DNA of 64,000 nucleotides from Streptomyces alboniger (GTDB lineage: Bacteria; Actinomycetota; Actinomycetes; Streptomycetales; Streptomycetaceae). Under the pieces are notes generated by a model. The model worked only from the letters and a program-made list of their open reading frames with translations, ran no database searches and was not told the origin of the DNA. Positions 17,401-25,032 of this stretch are shown piece by piece (within the stretch, counting starts at the first letter, position 1; each line of letters starts with the position of its first letter). The translations under genes were made by a program, and so were the position numbers. Location: the NCBI RefSeq assembly GCF_008704395.1, contig NZ_CP023695.1:7378001-7442000 (forward strand). The letters are read 5' to 3'.

Positions 17401-20400
17401 CTTCGACGCGGGCGAGCCGCGCCGGTACGACGACGTCCGCCGGCTCAACGACGGACTGCGCGTACGCGCCCGTGACGCGCTGGTGACCTGGCTGACCGGC
17501 ATGAACCGCGTCGCCCTGCCCCACGGTGGCTTCGCCACCCGGGCCCAGGACCTCAGCGACCTGCTCCTCCAGGACGTGCAGGCCGGACCCGGCGAGCGGG
17601 CGAGCCGCATCGAGGACGCCGTCAGCTGCGTCCAGGCCTTCGTCCAGCGCGCCCGCCTCGGGCTGGAGCCCGGGCTCACCGTCTCCGCGGAGCTGGCCGC
17701 GCTCTGGGACGCCCGCTTCGCCACCTTGCACGACTGGCGGCGCTGCACGGAACGGGACCTGCACCGGGAGAACTGGATCGAGTGGGACGAGCTGCGGCGG
17801 GCCCGCCGTATCGAGGCGTTCGCGTTCCTGGAGTCGGAGCTGCGCGGCGCCAAGCTCACCGTCGCCGTCCCCGGTGGCCTGGACCGATGGCCCGGCGACC
17901 GGCCCCCGCGCCACGACCCGTTCACCCCGCTCCAGCAGGCGGTGCCCTCGACCCTGCGGATGCTCACGCCCGGCCCGGAGGGCCTTGACCTGCTCGGCAT
18001 CCCGGAGGCCGCCGCGCGCCCGGCCTGGCTCGCCCCCACGGGACGGCCTGCGCCCACGCCAGGACCGGACCTCAGGGAGGGCGAGCCGAAGGCGTCCGGC
18101 TCGGAAGACGAAGAGTCGGGCGACCCGGGCCCGGGGGAGGGGGACCTCGTACGCCTGCCCCTGTGGATCCAGGCCGCGATCCAGCCGGGCACCCGTTTCG
18201 TCCGGGTTGCCGCCGCCGGTGTCCCGCCGGCCGACGCCCGCCCGGACGCCTGTGCGCCGGACACCGGGACCTGCTGCCGGGCCTGCGGCCACGTCCACGA
18301 ACCCCTCGTCGACGAGTACTACTTCTGGCTCCAGGACGCGGTCGAGCACCGCCCTGTCGTCCAGAACGCCGACACCGGCAGGGACGCCGACGACACCTCC
18401 GACTGGCACGACCCGGAACGCCTGCCCGGCCTCCTCGACTGGCGGCCCGTCCCCGTCGTCCACCTGTACTGGACCCGGGTCCACCGGGGCGCCTTCCAGC
18501 CGCCGCGCCGCTCCACCGAGGCCGTGGCCGTCGACGGCCCCACCGCGCGACTGGTGTTCCAGGGGCGCGCGGCCGACTCGCTGCGCTTCGAGGTCACCGG
18601 CGCCACCGCGCGCACCGGCCACCTCGATCCCACCCTGCCCGGCTTCCGCTACGACCTGGCCACCGACTCCGCGACCGCCCTGCCCCTGGTCGCCGTGCCG
18701 CCCGCCGCGGAACCCGGTGCGTTCCCCGGCGGCCTGACCGCCTACCCGTACTTCGCGTACGTGTGCCCGGGCGCCCCGGTCGAACCGCTCTCCCCGTTCT
18801 CCGTGGCCCTGACGGTCGCCGGGGCACTGGAGACACGCTGCCGCTTCGAGTCCGCGCTGAAGTGGTACGAGCTGGTCAGCGCCCCCCTCGCCAGTGACAA
18901 CACCTGGTCCCGCTGCGACCACCACCCGCACCCGGACGCGGGGGAACGGCCGGGCGGGCCGGCCACCCCGTGCTGCCCGACCGCCGCCGCCGACGACGAG
19001 CAGGCGCGCCGCCGTGCCGTCCTGCTGCGCTGGCTGGAGACCACTTTGGCCTGGGGCGACCGGCTGGCCGCCCGGGGCGATCCGGAGTCCCTGCGGCGGG
19101 CCGGCGTCGTCCACGGCACCGCTGCCCGGATCCTGGGCGAGCGGCCCACCACGATCCGGGCCGTCGACGCCGGAACACCGTGCACCGTCGCCGAGTTCAC
19201 CGCCGCGCCCGGCCCGCTCAACCCGCGGCTGCTGTCCCTGTACGACCGCCTCTCCGACCGGGCCGCGCTGTCGCGCACCAGCGCGGGCCCGGCACGGCTG
19301 CCCGGCGGCACGCACGGCGCCGATCTGTCGTACTTCGGCGACGACCCCCGGCGGGACGGCCGGTTCGCCCTCACCGACGGCGCCTGTGCCTGCGGCGGCT
19401 GTGCCGACGGCCTCGCCGGAGCCGGTGACACGTACCGCTTCGACATCCTGATCGCCAAGGCGAACGAACTGGTCGGCGAGGTACGCGGACTGGGCGGTGC
19501 GCTGCTGGCCGCGTACGAGAAGGGCGACGCGGAGTACCTGGCGGCGTTGCGCGCCACCCAGGAGCGGCAACTGCACGAACTCGCCGTCGTCGACAGGCAG
19601 TACGCGTGGCGGGAGGCCGACTGGCAGGTGCAGGCGCTCGGCAAGACCAAAGAGGGCGCCCAGGCCAGGCTCCGCTACCACCAGAGCCTCATCGCCGACG
19701 GCCTGATCGGCGGCGAGATCGGCTACGAGTCGCTGACGGGCGTCTCGATGGCCTCCCGCGCCGCGGGCAACGTCTCCGAGGCGATCGCCCAGGGCGTCGG
19801 ACTGGTGCCGGACTTCTGGATCGGCGTGGCCGGAATCGCCGGTACCCCGCTCCAGTTCAACCAACTGCCGCTGGGCAACAAGCTGGCCTCCGGATTCAGC
19901 ACCGCCGCCCGCATCCTCAACACCGTGGGAGACATCTCGGGCACCGGCGCCAACCTCAGCCTCACGCTGGCCGGCTGGGAGCGCCGTCTCGACGAGTGGC
20001 GCCACCAGGTCACCGTCATCAGCATCGAGATCGAGCAGATCGAGCGGCAGATCCTGGCGGCGGAACGCAGGCGCGACATCGTGCTGCGCGAACTCAACGC
20101 GACCCGCCGGCAGATCGAGCACGCGGCCCAGGTCCAGGACTTCCTGCGGGACAAGTTCACCAGCCACGAGCTGTACCTGCACCTCCAGCGGGAGACGGCC
20201 GGCCTCTACTACCGCATGTTCGAGCTGGCCGAGCGCGCCGCCTGCCGTGCCCAGCGCGCCTTCCGGCGCGAACGGGCCGATGCCACGCGGACGTTCGTGA
20301 CCCGCGACAGCTGGGAGAACCCACGCGAGGGGCTGCTCGCGGGCGAGCGGCTGGCCCTGGCGGTGCGCCGGATGGAACAGGCCTACCTGGAGGAGGACCG

Positions 20401-21526
20401 CCGCGAGTACGAGCTGACCAAGCACCTGTCGCTACGGCTGGACTTCCCCGCCGCCTACCTGGCGCTGCGCACCAGTGGTCACGCGGAGCTGGAGGTGCCG
20501 GAGTGGCTGTTCGACCGGGACTACCCCGGGCACTATCTGCGCCGGCTCAAGAACGTCACCTTGACGGTGCCCTGCGTCACCGGTCCCTACTCCGGGGTGC
20601 ATTGCCGGTTGACCCTGCTCAGCAGCCGTACCCGAACCGATCCCCGGCTGACCCCGGTACCGCTCGGCTGCTGTCGGCCCGGCTGCTCCGCGGACGGCGG
20701 GTGCGACTGCGCCGGTGCCGACGACGCCTGCCGGTGCTGCCCGCCCCCCGAGGACCGCTACACGATGCGGCCATCGGATCCACGCATGGTGCGAACCTAC
20801 GCGGCGACCGAGGCGATCACGACCTCCATGGGGCAGAACGACGCCGGGCTGTTCGAGCTGAACTTCCGCGACAACCGCTACCTGCCGTTCGAGTTCGCGG
20901 GCGCTGTCGGCCGCTGGCGGATCGAACTGCCGCCGGAGACCAACGCGTTCGACTTCGACTCGCTCTCCGACGTGATCCTGCACCTCAACTACACGGCTCG
21001 CGAGGGCGGCGAGGAACTGCGCCGGGCCGCCGCCGAGGCGACCCGCTGCCGACTGCCGGGCGACGGGCAGCGGCTGCTGGACGTACGACGAGACCTGCCC
21101 GAGGCGTGGGCGGGCCTGTCCCGGCGCACGACGGGACGGCAGGGGCTGGCACTCGACCTGTCGCCCGCGATGTTCCCGCTCGTCCCCGCCCGCCGGGTCA
21201 CCCGTGTCGACTGGCTGCGCGTCTTCGTCGAAGCACCGGGCGCCGCGCCGGGCGCCGCTCTGGACCTGACGTTTCTGCCCCCACAGGGCTCACGCCTCGC
21301 CCCCTGCGAACGAGTGCCAGTGCACTGCGTCGCTGACGGAGCCTGGCCGGGCCTGTTCGTCGGCGAGGTCGACCTGACCGGACTCGCATCCCTCGCCGAG
21401 CTGACCGAAGGCAGGCCGACGCGGATCGGCACCCTCGAGTTCCCGGTCGATCCACTACGGATCTGTGACGCCTTCCTGCTCATCGGCTACGGCACACAAC
21501 CGCGTTCGCGTCCTCCTGTGCCCTGA
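11420..21526 (+). CDS. TcA-like subunit of a Tc (ABC) toxin complex
   Basis: The 3368-residue product is much longer than Photorhabdus TcdA1 (about 2500). TcA proteins form a pentameric bell that binds host cells, inserts a channel and translocates the payload of BC. Visible parts: a large unfamiliar N terminus; a PA14-like module at about 1600-1720; an ABC-toxin N-terminal-region block at about 2013-2155 (RARDALVTWL, SRIEDAVSCVQAFVQRA); the RWLETTLAWGDRL block near 2530; a long helical pore/shell part at about 2683-2960 with the channel stretch (FWIGVAGIAGTPLQF); and the TcB-binding region from about 3130 (TTSMGQNDAGLFELNFRD, YLPFEFAGA). Two Cys-rich inserts lie near 2277-2298 and 3083-3111. 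The ATG follows GAGGGGG. No signal peptide is present. Confidence 0.93.
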   Translation: MADLIILRLHPSKPIPAADFTALLNGLTIKVFDLTFADSVDGVLLGAASGLADPHVADPTNDSVNIRQTSLLQHYIDLTDPLTHIETRHLESVATAVVIADPPAAHTEYPEPAAYDIRLEVTTGSGTALTSRHLDFNIRTTSVGSLPTRQPAFFAMASSAFVPLPATGAGITPGTAHVDLPADGSPPAFAPLLTAIDLVLGDDPGPPGGSLVARDPLTPAESRYVASEIVWNRTAFPPPRPDPSLGRDPFGALYTEPPVDPGVDSEDLEKARPRFEAEQSGYYGTREAEALRLAGYVYSASAAVAQERMSSRARRAWIDVPLLVPGATGPDAQRSTAVAFTEDGGLTPAFTVPAAVFYALSATMPAQVAPEQRYDLARLSLESHTLTELATAVDAAVVTLPATPLTVSGGTPVTAAQAARRLRALGTPPGTPTELPPAAPFDGLVADWLAHTRPTATIRDDFWVPQSTAHPGVYLDLVLTAVTANHAPLIAAVKGPPHQVATVGDLAQLTDRQWRDFFLGEPPPEGRPPRTDLLPPFTRPGTPAERTEAFIRHLRTFFDVTIDSGHGGTPGAGAPPTLARSVTDAFAAFAAAYPGHAGGIDFTFAEPPDQDALHAAVADVFPDDPAAQEWLAGAVEAVGALWRLTDLQNVPGIAELRFSLVEALYARGFTSDAQVAALTAADFQYALTGSVAHPHAAAIHGRARSTAEPGTGPGPFRPVNPDGTLVDCVPPEHLSPLGAVAYLHELLQVSADSTCEHPLRPEDPHRIGALLADRRGPLGELRAQAAALTPLPTLDLVNESLEHLAAGVPGTKGGAVHDTAVGTLHGHTLGPHDPDAGPVDRPDPHTHDPATLLAAVPEHSSPATPVAEPDAYERLRADVTDPRLPYDQPLDVNRSCLGALDTTRLSTMRHFRRDITEFALDPAHEPDGFRRHQWRYPLRFEAALEYLGISQEEYDLLYSQDLNDRPGGGRPRLREVYGFTEDRTESGHWTDVVRRVPEFLARTGLDYCEFLDLWRSGYIPFHRAAPDREDEYAGFPDCLPCCPDDLVIDFGRRSAHVKDALRRLAVLIRLWRRLRALPCGALTFTELADAATVLCLFSDKGTIDPDFVRQLSSFLLLRELLCLPLYDPSADPDENAGGADRTHLLALWEGPDARAWPWAVGALLDAVDQAAERRRPALGRRPELVKVLARNLDALSVLAGFTPDVPTDTWHARPTGTLRFTEILLKVHLSDCTVGEVLFLFSDTHLGGDDPFPLQTSNESLDNPLGLPDDEDRYGLWALRRALLGAEGDPEPWTWPAIVAALADRFGYRPTTPDDALTAIGEHFFPSVLEREGWPVPAARRRFAVPLPAARTNAALWNTPPDGPLRYDTATESLWTRLPLRDGEVAAKLGSVRQLTEPEQEAVRSLQHAPDTLLAPFALLFEDFPAAVARLRAEPDEEERFTFVREEFARFYRRCELITEHLADHVREAAGQDEPPVGADEVWLLLRTLHGDENAGLTTWEDDQGKPPEATWPTAPTGGAFAALLALTGTGLLGEFSMADADPAWRETRGPLTAFGAARDRWNAPVPTVIPSLDLTLTPEQLRSVAVRNGFALRNTDGETLFGAQPFTVVWRGTLLVEEPGRYEFHAGGPTPVGEEPAPEHCPDHSWRLTLARRQKTWQLLNRGRPGEDAPDHRSGPIELRRGAYDIMIELTHDEPTFADEEDVRPRHTGFQVKYAGPDTGGRPTEVPRHRLYRDQVDAPLGECVEVAGAAAAFLRARYTGSLRDIRRTYQRAFKSVLLAHRFGLSARPLPGDPQSELGHLLDHPDTFRGTTHPRTGPDTFGTHHAWFAPDLLPVDDPFRGPSPEQDARSAPSPRRQAALFDLWERLFDYAALRAETRAARERPAWRLFRAAVQRQPDDPAQLVRHLGIDIGHAPHVLTYFALPDDYAVRTEDLESEIWALRAWRAEVFLDTLVRRFRPRRIEEARPHRWAADDPAREPDAGNDNLTAFVRNGAFDAGEPRRYDDVRRLNDGLRVRARDALVTWLTGMNRVALPHGGFATRAQDLSDLLLQDVQAGPGERASRIEDAVSCVQAFVQRARLGLEPGLTVSAELAALWDARFATLHDWRRCTERDLHRENWIEWDELRRARRIEAFAFLESELRGAKLTVAVPGGLDRWPGDRPPRHDPFTPLQQAVPSTLRMLTPGPEGLDLLGIPEAAARPAWLAPTGRPAPTPGPDLREGEPKASGSEDEESGDPGPGEGDLVRLPLWIQAAIQPGTRFVRVAAAGVPPADARPDACAPDTGTCCRACGHVHEPLVDEYYFWLQDAVEHRPVVQNADTGRDADDTSDWHDPERLPGLLDWRPVPVVHLYWTRVHRGAFQPPRRSTEAVAVDGPTARLVFQGRAADSLRFEVTGATARTGHLDPTLPGFRYDLATDSATALPLVAVPPAAEPGAFPGGLTAYPYFAYVCPGAPVEPLSPFSVALTVAGALETRCRFESALKWYELVSAPLASDNTWSRCDHHPHPDAGERPGGPATPCCPTAAADDEQARRRAVLLRWLETTLAWGDRLAARGDPESLRRAGVVHGTAARILGERPTTIRAVDAGTPCTVAEFTAAPGPLNPRLLSLYDRLSDRAALSRTSAGPARLPGGTHGADLSYFGDDPRRDGRFALTDGACACGGCADGLAGAGDTYRFDILIAKANELVGEVRGLGGALLAAYEKGDAEYLAALRATQERQLHELAVVDRQYAWREADWQVQALGKTKEGAQARLRYHQSLIADGLIGGEIGYESLTGVSMASRAAGNVSEAIAQGVGLVPDFWIGVAGIAGTPLQFNQLPLGNKLASGFSTAARILNTVGDISGTGANLSLTLAGWERRLDEWRHQVTVISIEIEQIERQILAAERRRDIVLRELNATRRQIEHAAQVQDFLRDKFTSHELYLHLQRETAGLYYRMFELAERAACRAQRAFRRERADATRTFVTRDSWENPREGLLAGERLALAVRRMEQAYLEEDRREYELTKHLSLRLDFPAAYLALRTSGHAELEVPEWLFDRDYPGHYLRRLKNVTLTVPCVTGPYSGVHCRLTLLSSRTRTDPRLTPVPLGCCRPGCSADGGCDCAGADDACRCCPPPEDRYTMRPSDPRMVRTYAATEAITTSMGQNDAGLFELNFRDNRYLPFEFAGAVGRWRIELPPETNAFDFDSLSDVILHLNYTAREGGEELRRAAAEATRCRLPGDGQRLLDVRRDLPEAWAGLSRRTTGRQGLALDLSPAMFPLVPARRVTRVDWLRVFVEAPGAAPGAALDLTFLPPQGSRLAPCERVPVHCVADGAWPGLFVGEVDLTGLASLAELTEGRPTRIGTLEFPVDPLRICDAFLLIGYGTQPRSRPPVP

Positions 21527-21635
21527 CCGCACGACCTCATCCGGGAATGAGCCGAGCCACTCCAATGCAGCAGCAGAGGGCGACGCGCGCGGCGTCGCTG
21601 GCGAGCATCGGAGGTGTCGGCATTCACCGGCTCCC

Positions 21636-21660
21636 TCCATGGTCAATTGCTCCATGGTCA
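21636..21660 (+). repeat. Direct repeat TCCATGGTCA before the EF-hand gene
   Basis: TCCATGGTCA occurs at 21636-21645 and again at 21651-21660, 15 bases apart, and each copy contains the palindrome CCATGG. The second copy runs straight into the AAGGAAGG ribosome binding site of the EF-hand gene. The position suits an operator or translational control site for the EF-hand/hpd pair; the function is inferred from position only. Confidence 0.5.
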
Positions 21661-21678
21661 AAAGGAAGGCACCTTGCG

Positions 21679-22212
21679 ATGAACGGCAACGCCCACGAGC
21701 GCACCCGGACCCGGTTCGACATGCTTGACGCCAACGGCGACGGCCAGCTGCAACGGCAGGACTTCCAGCTGCTGGCCGATCGCGTGATCGCCAGCCAGGA
21801 CGAACCCCTCGACTCGGCGAAGGCACAGCAGGCCCGCTCGGCACACGAGGCTTACTGGCAGGGCCTGCTCGACCATGCGGACACGAACGGCGACGGGATC
21901 GTGAGCTTCGAGGAGTACGCGGCCGCCGTGCGGGACAGCGGCGCGCAGGACCGGTTCATCCGGCCTTACGCCCGGGCGATGGTGAACCTGTGCGACCGCG
22001 ATGACGACGGCCGGGTCGAGCGTGCCGACTACCTGGCGTACATGGCCGCCGTAGGGTTCGCCCCGGATCGCGCCGCGTCGATGTTCGACCAGCTCGACCG
22101 GGCCGGCGAGGGAAACATCAGGGCCGACGCGTGGGCGGAGGTCATCTGCCGGTACTACGGCAGCCCGGCCGAGGACGCCGTGGCCGACCAACTCATCGGA
22201 TCGCCCTCGTGA
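21679..22212 (+). CDS. Four-EF-hand calcium-binding protein (calerythrin-like)
   Basis: The 177-residue product has canonical calcium loops at residues 17-28 (DANGDGQLQRQD), 68-79 (DTNGDGIVSFEE) and 106-117 (DRDDDGRVERAD). A fourth loop at 140-151 is degenerate and lacks the final acidic ligand. The length and four-hand layout match calerythrin of Saccharopolyspora and similar actinobacterial calcium sensors or buffers. There is no signal peptide, so it is probably cytosolic. The frame is open further upstream, but ATG 21679 has AAGGAAGG ten bases before it and the EF-hand fold begins right after it, so I chose that start. Its stop overlaps the GTG of hpd (GTGA), which implies translational coupling. 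Confidence 0.9.
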   Translation: MNGNAHERTRTRFDMLDANGDGQLQRQDFQLLADRVIASQDEPLDSAKAQQARSAHEAYWQGLLDHADTNGDGIVSFEEYAAAVRDSGAQDRFIRPYARAMVNLCDRDDDGRVERADYLAYMAAVGFAPDRAASMFDQLDRAGEGNIRADAWAEVICRYYGSPAEDAVADQLIGSPS

Positions 22213-23354
22213 GCAGTCAGGCGATTGGCTCGACGGCGTCCGCGGCGGGTCCGCGGACGCCGTTCGTCATCGAGGGCTTCGACTCGGTCGGCTTCGCGGT
22301 CGGCAACGCGTTCCAGAGCGCACACTTCCTGGTGACCGCATTCGGGATGACGCCGGTCGCCTACCGCGGCCCGGAAACCGGGAGCCGCGACGCGTGCTCG
22401 TACGTCCTGCGCGCAGGCGCCGCACGGTTCGTGGTCACAGGCCCGACACGGTCGCGCACCGCGCTCGGCGAGCACGTCGCCGAACACGGCGACTCGGTGG
22501 TCGACGTAGGGATCCGGGTCTCGAACGTCGAGGCCGCCTTCCGGCACGCGGTCGCCGCCGGGGCGAGCGGCCTCGATGAGCCGCACGAACTGCGAGACGC
22601 GGACGGCGCGGTCCGGCTGGCGAGCTTCGCGGCCTACGGCCCGGTCCGGCACACCTTCGTCGACCGGTCGGCGTACCGCGCCGCCTATCTCCCCGGCTAC
22701 CAACCGTGCCCGCACACGTTTCCCCAACCGCCCCCCGTACCGTATTTCACGGCGATCGACCACTGCGTCGCCGCGGTCGAAGCGGGCCGGATGGACGAAT
22801 GGGCCGACTTCTACCAGCGTGTCCTCGGCGGCGAACTGCTGGCGGAGTTCATCGACGGGGAGATCTCCACGCGGTACTCGGCGCTGCGCTCGAAGGTGGT
22901 CGCCGACAGGCTGCGCCGGGTCAGGTTCCCCGTCGTCGAACCCGCGCCGTCGGAGCGCGCCAGCCAGGTCGAGGAGTTCCTGCGCTTCCACAGCGGCCCG
23001 GGGGTGCAGCACGTGGCACTCGCCACCGGCGACATCCTGCGCGCCGTGGATGGCATGCGTGCGGCCGGAGTTCAGTTCCTGCCGGCCCCGGCCGCGTACT
23101 ACGAGGACCCGGACCTGCTCGCCCGCATGGGCCCGATCAGCTCGCCGATCAGCGAGCTGCGTGAGCGCGGGGTCCTGGTCGACCAGGACGAGAACGGCCA
23201 CCTCCTGCAAATCCTCACCAAGCCCGTGCAGGACCGGCCGACCGGCTTCTTCGAGCTGATCGAGCGGCACGGCTCGGAAGGTTTCGGGGTCGGCAATTTC
23301 GCCGCCCTCTTCCACGCCATCGAACGGGAGCAGGACCGACGCGGCAACCTCTGA
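22209..23354 (+). CDS. hpd: 4-hydroxyphenylpyruvate dioxygenase
   Basis: The 381-residue enzyme converts 4-hydroxyphenylpyruvate to homogentisate in tyrosine catabolism, the route that also leads to pyomelanin. Two vicinal-oxygen-chelate halves are visible. The Fe(II) ligands are His185 (AIDHCVAAVE), His268 (GVQHVALAT) and Glu349 (GFFELIER), and the C terminus has the usual GNFAALFHAIEREQ motif. The length equals that of typical Streptomyces HPPD. The GTG start overlaps the stop of the EF-hand gene by four bases. A hydroxymandelate synthase is less likely given the HPPD-type C terminus. The next gene downstream is on the opposite strand. Confidence 0.95.
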   Translation: MSSQAIGSTASAAGPRTPFVIEGFDSVGFAVGNAFQSAHFLVTAFGMTPVAYRGPETGSRDACSYVLRAGAARFVVTGPTRSRTALGEHVAEHGDSVVDVGIRVSNVEAAFRHAVAAGASGLDEPHELRDADGAVRLASFAAYGPVRHTFVDRSAYRAAYLPGYQPCPHTFPQPPPVPYFTAIDHCVAAVEAGRMDEWADFYQRVLGGELLAEFIDGEISTRYSALRSKVVADRLRRVRFPVVEPAPSERASQVEEFLRFHSGPGVQHVALATGDILRAVDGMRAAGVQFLPAPAAYYEDPDLLARMGPISSPISELRERGVLVDQDENGHLLQILTKPVQDRPTGFFELIERHGSEGFGVGNFAALFHAIEREQDRRGNL

Positions 23355-23385
23355 TGTGGCTGACGGTCCGGGAGGTGGCGGTGGG

Positions 23386-23413
23386 GGCGCCGCCGTGCGG
23401 TGACGACGGCGCC
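23386..23413. terminator. Hairpin between hpd and the pectate lyase pseudogene
   Basis: GGCGCCG (23386-23392) pairs with CGGCGCC (23407-23413) in the gap between two convergent genes. There is no U-tract, as is common in high-GC actinomycetes. It could end transcripts from either side. Confidence 0.45.
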
Positions 23414-23438
23414 GACGTACGTCAGTCAGTCGTATGAC

Positions 23439-24130
23439 TCAGTCGTACGTGATGTCCGATTCCGAGAAGCGGCACGTGGTGCCGTCGGGGCCACTGCCCA
23501 ACTGGGTGGGCTCCTTTCCGGTGTTGTCGCCCTTGAAGCGCACGCAGGTCTTGATCTTCTTCTTGGCGTCGCCGTGGATCCGGATCCTCGACAGGGTCGC
23601 GGTGTCGGCGTAGTTCTGGTTGACGCCCACGATCGACTTGCCTGGCGCGGTCACGTCGATGTCGCTCAGCACGATCGTGCGCTTGTGCTGCGTCTTGCAG
23701 TTGCCGCACGAGCGGACCAGCTTGCCGAAGCCCTCGACCTGGAAGCCGCTCACGGTGAGCTTGCCGGCCCCGTTGAACTGAAGGACCTTGTCGTCGGCCT
23801 TCTTCACCCCGCCGCCGATCACGTTGTACGTCGCGGAAGCCAACGTGCCCTTGAACGTGGCGGCGTCCTCGCCGACGTCCAGCCACCACACGTTCTCCAG
23901 CGTGCAGCTGCCCTTGCGGTGGACGCCGTCGGCCAGCTCGAAGAGGGGGGACTGGCCCTCGTCAGGCCGCTGCCGCCCAGGGGCCCGGTGCCGTAGAACT
24001 TCTTCATCCCGCCGTCGTACTCACCGGAGACCGGGATGGTCTTCGGCACCGGCTTGCTGCCGGTGTCCGCGGACCAGGACGCGGCGGCCCTGGCGAGCCC
24101 ATTCCTTGCGTGGGGAAGATCTTGCGCCAT
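23439..24130 (-). pseudogene. Decayed pectate lyase (polysaccharide lyase family 3)
   Basis: The C-terminal two thirds reads as PL3 pectate lyase: WWLDVGEDAATFKG, VNQNYADTATLSRIRIHG, TCVRFKGDNTG. The N-terminal part (GSKPVPKTIPVSGEYDGG, KKFYGTGPLGGSG) is in another frame, with the shift near 23966-23970. After repair the text runs EGQSPLFELADGV-HRKGSC. Intact family members have roughly 16 more residues between two ADG repeats here, so a deletion between short repeats is likely. The secretion signal is also missing, since the frame opens only a few residues before the mature-like part. The functional enzyme would be an extracellular, calcium-dependent pectate-cleaving lyase. Confidence 0.85.
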
Positions 24131-24172
24131 CTGGTCGCCACGGGTGGGGAAAAGGTTGCCGCCTGTTTGGGA

Positions 24173-25032
24173 TCAGTCGTCGTGCCGGGCGAAGTCGCCC
24201 GACACGGTGAGCTGTTCGCTCCGCGTCCGGGCGGCGGCCGCGTAGCGGTCGCCCCGGGCGTCCCGGCCGCCGCGGGCGTGGTTGTACTGCGCGGCGAACA
24301 TCCACTGGCCGACCGGGACCGTACGCCCCTGCTTGAGCACCCAGGTGTGGATGAGGTAGCCGTCCTTCTCGGTGATCGTCAGTGTGAAGTCGGACTCGGG
24401 CAGCGACCGCCAGGCGCCGGTGGAGGTGACCCCGCCGGTCTGGGCGATCCGCAACTCGACGGTCACCGCGGTCAGTTCCTGGCGTGTTTTGAGGGTGACG
24501 TTGCTCTGCGCCCAGAAGTCGTTGCTGTGCGGGCCCACGGAGCCGTCCGACCACAGTGGCCCGTCCTGCTCACCGGCGGCGGGCGCGCCGGTATCGGGCG
24601 TACGTGACGGGGAGCCGCTCGGCTCGCGGGGCGCTCGGGGGGCGCGAGAGGTGCCCGGCGTGGGGTCCGCGGGTGCCGGATCTACGGGCGCCGGGGCCAT
24701 CGGTGAAGGCACCCGGCGCGGCGCGTCCGTCGACGGGGTGGGCGTGGTGGGGGTCGGCGTCACCGCGACCGTCTGCTTCAGGGGCTCGTCGTTCACCACG
24801 GAGGCCATGCCGTGGCCGCCGGCGGCGAGGGTCCCCGCGGCCGCCGCGGTGACGCCAACCGCGCGCACCCAGCCGAACCGGGGCGGACGGGCCGCTCGGG
24901 AGCTGGGCGAATCCTCCTGCGCCATGCCGCGTCCGAGTCGTGCCAGGATCGCGCGCGGTCGGGCCGGTGCGCCCCGGCCGCCTCGTGCAGCCGGGCGCGC
25001 AGCTCGTCGTGCACGTCCCGCCGCATGGTCAT
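24173..25032 (-). pseudogene. Frameshifted membrane-anchored partner of the adjacent ECF sigma factor
   Basis: The ATG at 25032 overlaps the sigma-factor stop (ATGA). The first 28 residues (VHDELRARLHEAAGAHRPDR) are of the kind found in sigma-linked regulatory membrane proteins. The frame then shifts near 24953: one added base would continue it as RARILARLGRGMAQEDS. Next come a single hydrophobic segment (VGVTAAAAGTLAAGG), a Pro/Thr-rich linker and a beta-rich extracellular-looking domain ending at 24173. A shorter protein could start at ATG 24925, but no ribosome binding site precedes it. It is either a recent pseudogene or carries a one-base sequence error. The anti-sigma role is inferred from the coupling. 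Confidence 0.7.

Noticed and set aside
16946..20425. 1159-codon - strand frame opposite the second half of TcA
   Set aside because: Antisense shadow with Gly/Arg/Val-rich composition and no motif.
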